From Aquimarina megaterium XH134 (lineage in GTDB: Bacteria; Bacteroidota; Bacteroidia; Flavobacteriales; Flavobacteriaceae), in contig NZ_JACB01000017.1 in assembly GCF_000520975.1 (NCBI RefSeq), forward strand, positions 1 to 64,000: a DNA stretch of 64,000 bases, read 5' to 3'. The notes below the pieces were generated by a model that worked only from the letters and a program-made list of their open reading frames with translations, had not been told where the DNA came from and did not search any database. Below are positions 1 to 7,634 of this stretch, piece after piece (the stretch's first letter is position 1; each line of letters begins with the position of its first letter). The translations under genes were made by a program, and so were the position numbers.

Positions 1-179
1 AGCTCTAATCACAATCCTGGTAAAAACGTATGATCTACCATACATTACTTTCTCTTTATAATTAACAGATTTACAGGATTGCCAGGTAGGATGTGCAATG
101 TAGTCCCGAAAAAAGGAATACCTTAAATCTGTAAAAAAGGTATTGTATTTAATTTGTTGTGCATTTAAGATTTTTGAAT
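1..179. other. Intergenic, no gene seen
   Basis: I see no convincing coding frame here. An 8-bp hairpin (AATACCTT at 117-124 pairing with AAGGTATT at 137-144) followed by T-rich DNA could be a weak terminator for a gene lying left of the window. The sequence runs straight into the inverted-repeat element at 180. Confidence 0.4.
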
Positions 180-331
180 CAAAAAAGCGTCAATTCGAGT
201 GCTTCGATACACTCAGGATGACAAGGATTATTGGTTTAAAAAAGCTATTCTCGATACATTTTGTCTTCATGTCATCTCGAGCGTAGTCGAGAGATCGTTA
301 CGACAAAACACTCGAATTGACGCTTTTTTTT
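180..331. repeat. BIME/REP-like inverted repeat, copy 1
   Basis: The ends are a long inverted repeat: AAAGCGTCAATTCGAGTG near 184-201 and CACTCGAATTGACGCTTT near 309-326, with an inner pair built from TCTCGAGCGTAGTCGAGAGA. A second copy with the same ends lies at 7388-7583. Such elements are common intergenic repeats in flavobacterial genomes; on either strand the A/T-flanked stem could act as a bidirectional terminator. Open frames inside it are by-products of the repeat. Confidence 0.8.
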
Positions 332-368
332 ACCATATTTTTCCCAAAAGCACAATGGGTATTATTTT

Positions 369-674
369 TTATTTTTTTAATGCTCTGCGATATTCTGCTT
401 TTTCTTCTGCAACTTTAAGCAGTTCTTTAGAACAACCTATCTCATACATATGCTTTGCCAGTTGATCACTTGCATATTCGTCTTGTAATGCTTCTATACT
501 TAGGTTAAAAACCTCTGCTAATCTAGAAAGTTTCTTTTTATCAAAATCGCGTATCCCATTCTCTATTCTACTTAGATTTGCAAAATCTATATCTAGCAGA
601 CCTGCCAGTTGGGTTAGCGTATACCCATTTGTTGTTCTAAGCATTTTGATATATTCTCCAAACGTTTCTTTCAT
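369..674 (-). CDS. XRE-family helix-turn-helix regulator
   Basis: A 101-residue protein with one Cro/C1-type helix-turn-helix at about residues 7-62 (LTQLAGLLDIDFANLSRIENG is the recognition region). The C-terminal 35 residues are charged and helical. It probably binds DNA as a dimer in the cytoplasm. The gene is read away from the next small minus-strand gene at 756-974. In this family such small regulators often sit beside restriction-modification or mobile genes, but none is visible here. Target unknown. Confidence 0.85.
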   Translation of the reverse strand: MKETFGEYIKMLRTTNGYTLTQLAGLLDIDFANLSRIENGIRDFDKKKLSRLAEVFNLSIEALQDEYASDQLAKHMYEIGCSKELLKVAEEKAEYRRALKK

Positions 675-755
675 TCATTTTGTCATTCTTTGACAAATTT
701 ACTATTTTTTTTAATCCCATCATAACAATAGAATTTATTTTTTGGGACACTGGTG

Positions 756-974
756 TTAAGAAACCGATCGTATATGCTGTAGCTGTATACAATCTAACAA
801 TTTGTATACGGTTTTAAGATGCCCTATCGTTCTTTGGTCTGCACTATGTATTTCTACTTTACTTAATATCCCCAGAATCCCATCTTTATATACTTCTAGG
901 TCTTTTTCTTCTGTAAGTGGGATCTTAATATAGGTCTGGCACTTTTTTTGGTTGTTATCTATCATTGCTTGCAT
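756..974 (-). CDS. Small unknown protein (72 aa)
   Basis: A short minus-strand frame encoding a soluble, mostly helical protein (central GILGILSKVEIHSADQR). I do not recognise a family. It lies in the same direction as the XRE gene at 369-674, about 80 bp upstream of it, and could share a transcript. The length and lack of recognisable domain make this a weak call, though no longer overlapping frame competes with it. Confidence 0.4.
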   Translation of the reverse strand: MQAMIDNNQKKCQTYIKIPLTEEKDLEVYKDGILGILSKVEIHSADQRTIGHLKTVYKLLDCIQLQHIRSVS

Positions 975-1099
975 ATATTTATGTAGATTATATACACAAT
1001 ATTACCTAAAATCAGTATTATATCAAAATATTATACTTAAAATTATTATTTATGTACTCTTTTTTTATATTTATATACTGAAAATAATGACAATTGAAC

Positions 1100-1324
1100 A
1101 TGACAAAACTTGGAAAATATCTAGATAACAGATCGATAAACAAGGCTAGTGTCTCTAGGAAAACTGGTATTAACAAAAATCGATTAAGTGAGCTTTCTAA
1201 CAATTTTTCTACAAAAATTAAAGCAGACGAATTGTATCTCATTGCTTTAGCCATAGAAGTAGATGCCTGCGAATTGCTAGAACATGTTTGTGGGGATTTA
1301 CAATTAAAAAAAGAAAGTAAATAA
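1100..1324 (+). CDS. Small helix-turn-helix (XRE-like) protein
   Basis: A 74-residue protein beginning MTKLGKYLDN with a short XRE-like fold (ASVSRKTGINKNRLSELSNN, about residues 16-35) and an ELYLIALAIEVD helix, as in compact Cro-like regulators. I start at the ATG at 1100 rather than the in-frame TTG at 1094. A minus-strand frame covering the same bases is a shadow. It is the first plus-strand gene before the cassette region; a separator hairpin follows directly. Confidence 0.75.
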   Translation: MTKLGKYLDNRSINKASVSRKTGINKNRLSELSNNFSTKIKADELYLIALAIEVDACELLEHVCGDLQLKKESK

Positions 1325-1328
1325 TCGT

Positions 1329-1410
1329 ACTGTAGTATGATTATAGACAGTATGTTAAAAAATAAATATAGATGGAATAAAGGATATATATCTTTTATTC
1401 CGTTGTTGTA
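1329..1410 (+). repeat. attC-like separator, AAATAAAGG hairpin family
   Basis: Contains the family signature: an ATAGTATG-like left part, then TTAAAAAATAAATATAG, a GGAATAAAGG...TCTTTTATTCC stem and the CGTTGTTG end. The same order is found near 11170, 23570, 25780 and elsewhere. The terminal GTTG resembles the GTTRRRY core of integron attC sites. It separates the HTH gene from the DUF1963 gene. Confidence 0.65.
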
Positions 1411-1430
1411 TACAATAAAAACAAACATTA

Positions 1431-2198
1431 ATGATTCCAGACTTTTTAAAGAAATTTGAATCAGATTTAAAAAAATATGAACGAGAGTTTATTCGAATAA
1501 AGGCGAAACCTAGAAAAGAAAAACTTCTTGAAGATAATTTAGAATTAACTGATAGTAAATTCTTAGGATTTCCTTTTTTCCCAAAAGAGAAAGAATATCC
1601 GAAAGATAAAAACGGAAAGTCAATGATAATGATTGCTCAACTGAATTTTGAACAAATCCCTAAACTTGAACATTTTCCTGAGAATGGAATTCTACAACTC
1701 TTTCTTTCACCAACGGACTGGTATGATGAAGATTCAAAAATCATTTATCACTCAAAAGAAGAATTAAGTAAACAAGCATTAGCTGACTTTTCATTTCTAT
1801 CAATTAACGATTACGAAGAAATGCCAATATATAAACTTCATCAACTTTCTTTTGAAAAAGGGATTGATAAAGGAGGTTCTGAGGACTCTCAGTTTGACTA
1901 TCTCTTTGATGAAACCGATTATTGGGAGTTCACAGAAAGCTTGAATGAAGAACAAGAAAAACAATTCGGAGAATACTTTGACTCTACGGGACATAAAATT
2001 GGTGGATATGCCGAATTTACTCAATCAGATCCAAGAGATTATAATGTGGAACAAAGAAATGATATTCAAGTTTTACAAATTGATATTGATGATCACATAA
2101 TGTTTGGAGATAGCGGAATTGGGCACATTTTTATAAATAAAGAGAATCTAATTAAAGAAGACTTTTCTAAAGCTTATTTTTATTGGGATTGTTGTTAA
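1431..2198 (+). CDS. DUF1963 (YwqG-like) protein
   Basis: A 255-residue cytoplasmic protein. The family signature is visible: SKFLGFPFFPKEKEYPKD (about residues 43-60), then MIMIAQLNFEQIP and GILQLFLSP, ending with GHIFINKENL near residue 228-238. DUF1963/YwqG proteins have unknown biochemistry; related domains have been proposed as immunity proteins against polymorphic toxins. It is flanked by a hairpin separator on the left and a long attC-like palindrome (2211-2425) on the right, so it looks like a single-gene cassette. Very AT-rich like the other cassettes. Confidence 0.85.
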   Translation: MIPDFLKKFESDLKKYEREFIRIKAKPRKEKLLEDNLELTDSKFLGFPFFPKEKEYPKDKNGKSMIMIAQLNFEQIPKLEHFPENGILQLFLSPTDWYDEDSKIIYHSKEELSKQALADFSFLSINDYEEMPIYKLHQLSFEKGIDKGGSEDSQFDYLFDETDYWEFTESLNEEQEKQFGEYFDSTGHKIGGYAEFTQSDPRDYNVEQRNDIQVLQIDIDDHIMFGDSGIGHIFINKENLIKEDFSKAYFYWDCC

Positions 2199-2210
2199 AA
2201 AATTACTGTA

Positions 2211-2425
2211 CACAACACGATGTATAAAACATAGCTAATAAGTGCCAAATCGAAAGGTTTCGTTTATTTGCAAAGACCACCAAATTTTAAAGCCTGTGCT
2301 GAGCTTGTCGAAGTATGGCTTTTAGAATATAAAAATTAAAAACAAAATATAAAAATTCGGCTTTGTGTTAATCCGAAAAGTTAGTGTCTTTTTATATGCT
2401 ACGTTCCATACACAAGTCCGTTAGC
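2211..2425 (+). repeat. attC-like separator, long
   Basis: Left arm CACAACACGATGTATAAAAC (2211-2230, then ATAGC) pairs imperfectly with right arm GCTACGTTCCATACACAAG followed by TCCGTTAGC (2398-2425). The ends CAACA and GTTAGC match the terminal cores of attC sites. The loop contains a piece of the REP-like repeat (GCTGAGCTTGTCGAAGTA), suggesting a later insertion into the site. Confidence 0.65.
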
Positions 2426-2452
2426 TACAATGCTCTGAGTATAACACTTTAT

Positions 2453-3811
2453 ATGAAAAATTGGTTATTCTTCCTTTCACTTTTACTACTGTTCAATTCT
2501 GCATTTGGACAAAACAAAAGTATAATTGACAGCTTAAAAGTAGTTAAGGAAACGCCCTACAACACTATTAATACAAATACTCTTAACGAAATAGGTTTAC
2601 AACATGAGTCCCAGGAAAAATACCATAAAGTTTTGGTGATGCTCGATTCTGCTTACACACTAGCCTCTTCTACTAATAACAAGCAACAGCTAATGATAAT
2701 AATGACCAACCAAGGAATAGCTTATACCCGGTTAGAGCAGCATCAAAAGGCTAACGAATTGTTTAAAGGCGCCTATGAAATTGCAACAGAAATTGGTTCT
2801 CTCTATCACCAGATGGAATTGGCAGGAAAATTAGCCACTAACAACGAAAGAGTAAAGAATTTCAAAAAGGCGGCTTCATATTATAAAATCCAAACTAATC
2901 TAAAAGACACCATCTTCAAAAATGATATGAAAATGGCAATTGCAGAAAAACATACTACATATGAAACACAACGAATCTTGAATGAAAAACTAAGTGAAGA
3001 ACGTAAAAATGCAGAATTGCAAAAAGAAAATGTGATTAAAGACTTAAAACTGTTAGAAGAAAGAGCTGCTAACAAAAACTTAGTGCTTTGGGGTGGATTA
3101 AGTTTAGGACTAGTGATATTACTAGGGTTGATTTATTATCTTAATACTCGAGTAAAAGAGGCCAAATCAAAACGTGACGAAGAAACTGTACACTATAGAG
3201 CTGTGTTTGAGGCAGAGGAGAAAGAGCGTTCTCGTATTGCAAAAGATCTTCACGATGGCTTAGGCCAGTTGCTTTCTACAGCAAAATTAAATATTGCAGG
3301 GCTAGAAGACGAAGTAAATGAAGAGGATAAGATATTAGTTCAAAATTCAATGAACTTGATAGATGAGGCTGTAAATGAAGTACGCACTATTTCACACAAT
3401 ATGATGCCAGCCGCACTTATGGAATACGGATTGGTTTCTGCCATTGAATCATTTGCCAATACAATAAATGAGTCTAAAGCACTTCATGTTAATTTTAGCC
3501 ACAAAGGAATGGATAACCGATTAGAGGAAAGTAAAGAAATTGCATTATACAGAGTTGTTCAAGAAGTTCTAAACAACATGATTAAATATGCCAAAGCAGA
3601 TAAAATTACTGTAACATTGAATCGAATAAACAATAAGGCACACCTTTTAATTTCGGATAATGGAAAAGGATTTGATATAAGTACCATTCACCAAAGTAAA
3701 GGTATTGGCTGGCAAAATGTTTTTTCTAGAATATCCATGATAAATGGTGAAGTTGATGTTATTTCTACCGAGGGAAAAGGAACAGATATCCGAATTGACG
3801 TAATTCTTTAA
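2453..3811 (+). CDS. TPR sensor histidine kinase (NarL/DesK type)
   Basis: I start at the ATG at 2453, which gives a signal peptide (MKNWLFFLSLLLLFNSAFGQ); the longer frame from 2384 begins inside the separator. Layout of the 452-residue product: periplasmic TPR-like helices (about 25-170), coiled coil (170-208), one membrane helix (about 209-230), a HisKA_3 box with phospho-acceptor His at about 267 (RIAKDLHDGLGQ), and a C-terminal HATPase_c domain with VVQEVLNNMIKYAKA and DNGKGFD. It autophosphorylates and should pass the phosphate to the response regulator 2 bp downstream. Ligand unknown. Confidence 0.9.
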   Translation: MKNWLFFLSLLLLFNSAFGQNKSIIDSLKVVKETPYNTINTNTLNEIGLQHESQEKYHKVLVMLDSAYTLASSTNNKQQLMIIMTNQGIAYTRLEQHQKANELFKGAYEIATEIGSLYHQMELAGKLATNNERVKNFKKAASYYKIQTNLKDTIFKNDMKMAIAEKHTTYETQRILNEKLSEERKNAELQKENVIKDLKLLEERAANKNLVLWGGLSLGLVILLGLIYYLNTRVKEAKSKRDEETVHYRAVFEAEEKERSRIAKDLHDGLGQLLSTAKLNIAGLEDEVNEEDKILVQNSMNLIDEAVNEVRTISHNMMPAALMEYGLVSAIESFANTINESKALHVNFSHKGMDNRLEESKEIALYRVVQEVLNNMIKYAKADKITVTLNRINNKAHLLISDNGKGFDISTIHQSKGIGWQNVFSRISMINGEVDVISTEGKGTDIRIDVIL

Positions 3812-3813
3812 AT

Positions 3814-4464
3814 ATGGAAACACCTGTGAAAATAATGATTATAGACGACCATCAAATGTTTATTGATGGAATTAAATCATTACTTCGAAAAGAGGAATAC
3901 TTACAAATTGTATCAGAATACCTTTGTGCCGAAGATGCATTAGAGCAGCTCGAAAAAGATACCGTTGATATTGTTATTACAGATATTAGTATGCCAGGAA
4001 TGAGTGGTATAGAACTTATTAAAACAATAAAATCTACTTACTCTAACTTAAAAGTACTTGTGCTATCGATGCATAACGACAAAGAAGTTGTTAGCGAAAT
4101 AATGATGAGTGAAGCCGATGGCTATATCCTCAAAAATACAGGAAAACAAGAGCTCATTGAAGCACTAACCAGAATTACAGACAATGGTACTTATTACAGC
4201 AAAGAAGTCTTGTCTGTTATGGTGAACAAGGTTAAAAAAGAACGGAAAATTGAAGCCGAAACAAATGAACTAACAGATAGGGAAGTAAAAGTTCTCGAAT
4301 TAATTTGCCAAGAATATAGTAGTCAAGAAATTGCAGACAAACTTTTTATAGGAAGGCGAACAGTTGATACACACCGTCAAAATATTCTTCGAAAAACAAA
4401 AGTAAAAACCATTGTAGGTCTTATTAAATATGGTATAAGAAACGGGTTTACCTCAGATTTCTAG
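3814..4464 (+). CDS. NarL/FixJ-type response regulator
   Basis: A 216-residue receiver plus LuxR-type helix-turn-helix protein. The receiver has the acidic pair D11-D12, the phospho-acceptor D57 (VITDISMPG) and K107; the output domain (about 154-212) has LTDREVKVLELICQ and VDTHRQNILRK. It starts 2 bp after the kinase stop, so the two form an operon and a cognate pair. The regulated genes are unknown. Confidence 0.93.
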   Translation: METPVKIMIIDDHQMFIDGIKSLLRKEEYLQIVSEYLCAEDALEQLEKDTVDIVITDISMPGMSGIELIKTIKSTYSNLKVLVLSMHNDKEVVSEIMMSEADGYILKNTGKQELIEALTRITDNGTYYSKEVLSVMVNKVKKERKIEAETNELTDREVKVLELICQEYSSQEIADKLFIGRRTVDTHRQNILRKTKVKTIVGLIKYGIRNGFTSDF

Positions 4465-4560
4465 TAGCATTCAACCTTCTTCTCCTTTGCTCTTCTGTAA
4501 TCCTACGGATATAAAATCAGTACGATTACCTATTTTATCAATTACATATAAGAGGTAATT

Positions 4561-4671
4561 TTGCTGTATAAAATATTAAACATAAAGAAATTAAAAACAA
4601 TCCTCATTCTTACTTTTTTAATACTATCATATTCTGCCAGCGCTAAGCACTGGCCCAAAAACGGTTTGTGA
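4561..4671 (+). pseudogene. Remnant of a secreted protein gene
   Basis: After an AGAGGT ribosome-site-like stretch, a 36-codon frame (TTG start) encodes a signal peptide (KTILILTFLILSYSASA) and then only KHWPKNGL before a stop. The rest to 4840 has no clear continuation. This looks like the 5' end of a decayed secreted-protein gene; a minus-strand frame over the same bases has no recognisable features. A functional micro-peptide cannot be excluded. Confidence 0.35.
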
Positions 4672-4883
4672 AGAGGGATTTGTGTTTTTGATGCTACAAG
4701 AACAAGGAGAGAATCTAATGAATAAACTAAAAAAGTAGCTAACAAAACACTAAAATGAATATGCGAATTGAGTCGTTTAGAAGGGCATTGTAAATCACGA
4801 ACATGATTACTTCTAGTAACTGCAGAAACATACTCATTTAGTTGGAGGTTGTAAACCATAACTCAAAAAAACATTATCTAATT

Positions 4884-5375
4884 ATGAAAAATTTATTTGT
4901 TGCATTATTTTTATTATCTATCTACACAAAATGTTCAAGTCAAACTAAAGCAGAAGCGCTTCTATCTTTGGGTGAAAAAATAGATATGCATAAACTTTAT
5001 GATAGCGAAAAAAATTATAACTATCTGCTAGAGGAGGTTGACTTTAATCATAACAAAACGATTAAATTTATACAATTCTGTACAGCTTTTAAACTTTGTT
5101 CAACAGCATATTACTTAACCGCAAAAGAGTATTTAGAAATAACAGTTAAGCAAAAAGCAGATAGTAAATACATTCAAATATTTTTCCCCAATAATTCTAT
5201 AGAGACTAAAAAGATTAACATAAAAACTGAAGAACATTTCGATGGGGAAACCGCATCTAGTATAACAATTTTTCTGGAAAAAGATACACCGCAGTCTGAA
5301 GTGAATAAAATAAAAAACGGATTTGTTGATCTATTAAAAATGTATACTATTGAAAAAAAGGACATTTTGGACTAA
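4884..5375 (+). CDS. Secreted unknown protein
   Basis: I start at the ATG at 4884, giving a 163-residue protein with a signal peptide (MKNLFVALFLLSIYTKCSSQ). The Cys after IYTK may be a lipid site but the lipobox is not canonical. The mature part is a mixed alpha/beta unknown, with TAYYLTAKEYLEITVKQ in the middle. The reading frame stays open for about 40 codons after the stop (to 5498), so the C-terminus may have been shortened by a nonsense change. No family recognised. Confidence 0.65.
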   Translation: MKNLFVALFLLSIYTKCSSQTKAEALLSLGEKIDMHKLYDSEKNYNYLLEEVDFNHNKTIKFIQFCTAFKLCSTAYYLTAKEYLEITVKQKADSKYIQIFFPNNSIETKKINIKTEEHFDGETASSITIFLEKDTPQSEVNKIKNGFVDLLKMYTIEKKDILD

Positions 5376-5520
5376 AAGTCAATTGTCTATAATGTTTATC
5401 AAAACTGTTATGTAGATGGTCTTTATTCTGATGGGAAAAAGAAGTATTCAAGTGTGCTTACCCAAATGTGTCCCTACGGTTCACAACAGCATGTGTAATT
5501 TAAGCTCTGGAGTTGCTAGC

Positions 5521-6264
5521 TTACTCAATCCATTTTCTAAATTCGCTTGTTGCAGATGCGCTTGTAATTAAATGTTGTTTGTAGTTTTTGATTGAAATTG
5601 CCAATCTGTCTCCAAAGTAAGGCTCAATTTTTTCGATGAAATTGATATTTACAATTTCACCACGATTAATTTGAAAAAACTCTTTTGGGTTTAACTCCTT
5701 TATTAAATCAGATAACTTGTAGCGAAATTCATTTTCTTTTCCGTTTTCATCAATCCCGATGCATTTTCCCGAATTAGATAAAATTGCTCCAGTATTTTTG
5801 GTACTTAAAATTTTTATTTCTGTTTTGGTTTTTATGATGATGCGTTCTTTGTAATTGTTGTTTAATCTGTGAATGGTTTCTGATATTTTCTTCCAATCAA
5901 CCTCTTTGTTTTGTAGGCTTTCAAACTTTTCCATTGCTTTACTAAACTTGTTATAGCTAATAGGTTTTAGTAAATAAGCTATTCCGTTTACATCAAAAGC
6001 ATCTTGGTAAAAAGTGTTGTAGGCGGTTGTAAAAATAATTGGGGATTTTATAATATTGGTTTTCAATAGAGAAAATACATTTCCGTCTAACAATTCAATA
6101 TCAGAAAACACTAGATCTACTTGTTCATTGGCTTGATACCATTTTTCAACTTCTTCTTTGCTTTGTAACGAAGCTACAATTTCGATGTTGCCATTGTATC
6201 GAAGAATATGGTCCGAAATGATTTCAATATTTATGGCTTCGTCTTCTATGATTAGTACTTTCAT
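5521..6264 (-). CDS. LytTR-family response regulator
   Basis: A 247-residue protein with a receiver domain (1-120; acidic E8-D9 and phospho-acceptor D55 in VFSDIELLDG) and a C-terminal LytTR DNA-binding domain (about 140-247; FFQINRGEIVNINFIEKIEPYFGDR). It overlaps the stop of the kinase gene upstream (6261-7289) by 4 bp, so the two are translationally coupled and a cognate pair. The nearby outer membrane protein gene is a possible target. Confidence 0.93.
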   Translation of the reverse strand: MKVLIIEDEAINIEIISDHILRYNGNIEIVASLQSKEEVEKWYQANEQVDLVFSDIELLDGNVFSLLKTNIIKSPIIFTTAYNTFYQDAFDVNGIAYLLKPISYNKFSKAMEKFESLQNKEVDWKKISETIHRLNNNYKERIIIKTKTEIKILSTKNTGAILSNSGKCIGIDENGKENEFRYKLSDLIKELNPKEFFQINRGEIVNINFIEKIEPYFGDRLAISIKNYKQHLITSASATSEFRKWIE

Positions 6265-7289
6265 ATTTCAGAAATTAGCGGGATTTTGGCAATAAATTCA
6301 GTATCAGTTTCTGTAAAAATAACGTCTTTGTTAAAATTGATTTGATATTGACGTTTGAGGTAATCATTTCCTGTTCCTGTTCCGAGTGTAAAATCTACTT
6401 TATTTAGTTTGTTTTTTATCACAATAGTATCCTCTTTCAATGAAAGCGAAATCAACAGCGGGTTTTCTTCACTTCCTTTATTGTGTTTTATTGCATTTTC
6501 TACGCATAGTTGCAACGAACACGGAATGATAAAACCATCTGCATTTTCGATACTATTTTCAATTTGATACGTATTTCCAAAGCGTTTTTCCATTAAATTC
6601 ATATAACTTATTAAGAATGATAGTTCATCTTTCAACTCGACCAATTGCTTTTTTCCGTGTTTTAAATAGTAACGATATACATCAGAAAAATCATCGATAA
6701 AACCTTCCATTTGCTCCGGTTGCTTTCTTGCTAATCCTGATAAAACACTCAAATTATTGAATAAAAAATGAGGTTCTAAATTCTTTTGCAGCATTTGCGA
6801 TTGTAATGTTGCTTTTTCTTTTTCGGTTTGCTCCAATTCTAATGTGGTTTTTTGAGATTGTCTGAAATATAAAAATGCAGAAGTAAGCGCAAAAATATCA
6901 ACAAGTATAAAAGCAACAGACATCGTGTTTATAAATCTAATCATAAAATCATATTCATTATTGTTCATTATAATACCCAAAAGAACATAATCAATAATAA
7001 CACCTGCGATAACAAATAATAAAAAAGACAAAATATAAACCTTTACAAATTTTAGAATTGTATTTGTCATGTCTATTCTATTAATGACTTTCCAAGAAAC
7101 TAGTACTGATATTACCGAAACTGCAGAGAATAGAAAAACAGAAACGTGGTCGAAATAACTATAAAAATCAATATCACTTTTAGTTCGTACGTTATGTAAA
7201 AGATAAATTTTACCAGCATTACCTAGTATTAATAGTGCAATGACTATTAAAACTTGTTTTAGATTTATTTTTTGATTGAAAACCTTCAC
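6261..7289 (-). CDS. LytS-like membrane histidine kinase
   Basis: A 342-residue kinase with four predicted membrane helices (about 12-30, 48-70, 82-106 and 120-142), a short coiled coil (145-170), a His_kinase domain with the LEPHFLFNNLSVL motif (His at about 174) and a degenerate HATPase region (CVENAIKHN, GTGTGNDYLKRQ). Typical LytS/YehU architecture that senses an unknown envelope signal and phosphorylates the LytTR regulator encoded next. Reads toward the regulator on the minus strand. Confidence 0.9.
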   Translation of the reverse strand: MKVFNQKINLKQVLIVIALLILGNAGKIYLLHNVRTKSDIDFYSYFDHVSVFLFSAVSVISVLVSWKVINRIDMTNTILKFVKVYILSFLLFVIAGVIIDYVLLGIIMNNNEYDFMIRFINTMSVAFILVDIFALTSAFLYFRQSQKTTLELEQTEKEKATLQSQMLQKNLEPHFLFNNLSVLSGLARKQPEQMEGFIDDFSDVYRYYLKHGKKQLVELKDELSFLISYMNLMEKRFGNTYQIENSIENADGFIIPCSLQLCVENAIKHNKGSEENPLLISLSLKEDTIVIKNKLNKVDFTLGTGTGNDYLKRQYQINFNKDVIFTETDTEFIAKIPLISEI

Positions 7290-7387
7290 TGCTTTGTAAT
7301 TTTAGATGTACAAAATATATTTTTAATTTAAAACAAAGCCGTTTAAAGTATCTAATTCTTTAAAACCTGAGTTCGATCTAAGAAAAT

Positions 7388-7583
7388 CACGTCAATTCGA
7401 GTGATCTGATACTTCGACATAGCTTAGTACAGGCTAGAAGATTGTATCGAGAATAGTGATTTTCTATTTAAAAAAAGCTATTCTCGATAGTCCTACTGAG
7501 CTTGCCGAAGTACAGTTTTTCTCCACGTCACCTCGAGCGTAATCGAGAGGTCATTCTGAAAAACCACTCGAATTGACGCTTTT
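7388..7583. repeat. BIME/REP-like inverted repeat, copy 2
   Basis: Ends CACGTCAATTCGAGTG (7388-7403) and CACTCGAATTGACGC (7564-7578) form an inverted repeat; the inside carries GAGCTTGCCGAAGTA and CCTCGAGCGTAATCGAGAGG, as in the copy at 180-331. It fills the 345-bp gap between the kinase and the outer membrane protein gene, where I see no coding sequence. Confidence 0.8.
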
Positions 7584-7634
7584 TATAACATTTTAGCTTA
7601 GGTCGAACTCAGGTTTAAACAGCTTTATTTTCGA

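Noticed and set aside
199..465. 88-residue plus-strand frame
   Set aside because: Runs through the inverted-repeat element and into the antisense of the XRE gene; the sequence has no protein-like pattern.
1018..1428. 136-residue minus-strand frame
   Set aside because: Overlaps the plus-strand helix-turn-helix gene and a separator hairpin; composition is that of an antisense shadow.
4542..4859. 105-residue minus-strand frame
   Set aside because: No recognisable domain, and the plus strand shows a signal-peptide remnant over the same bases.
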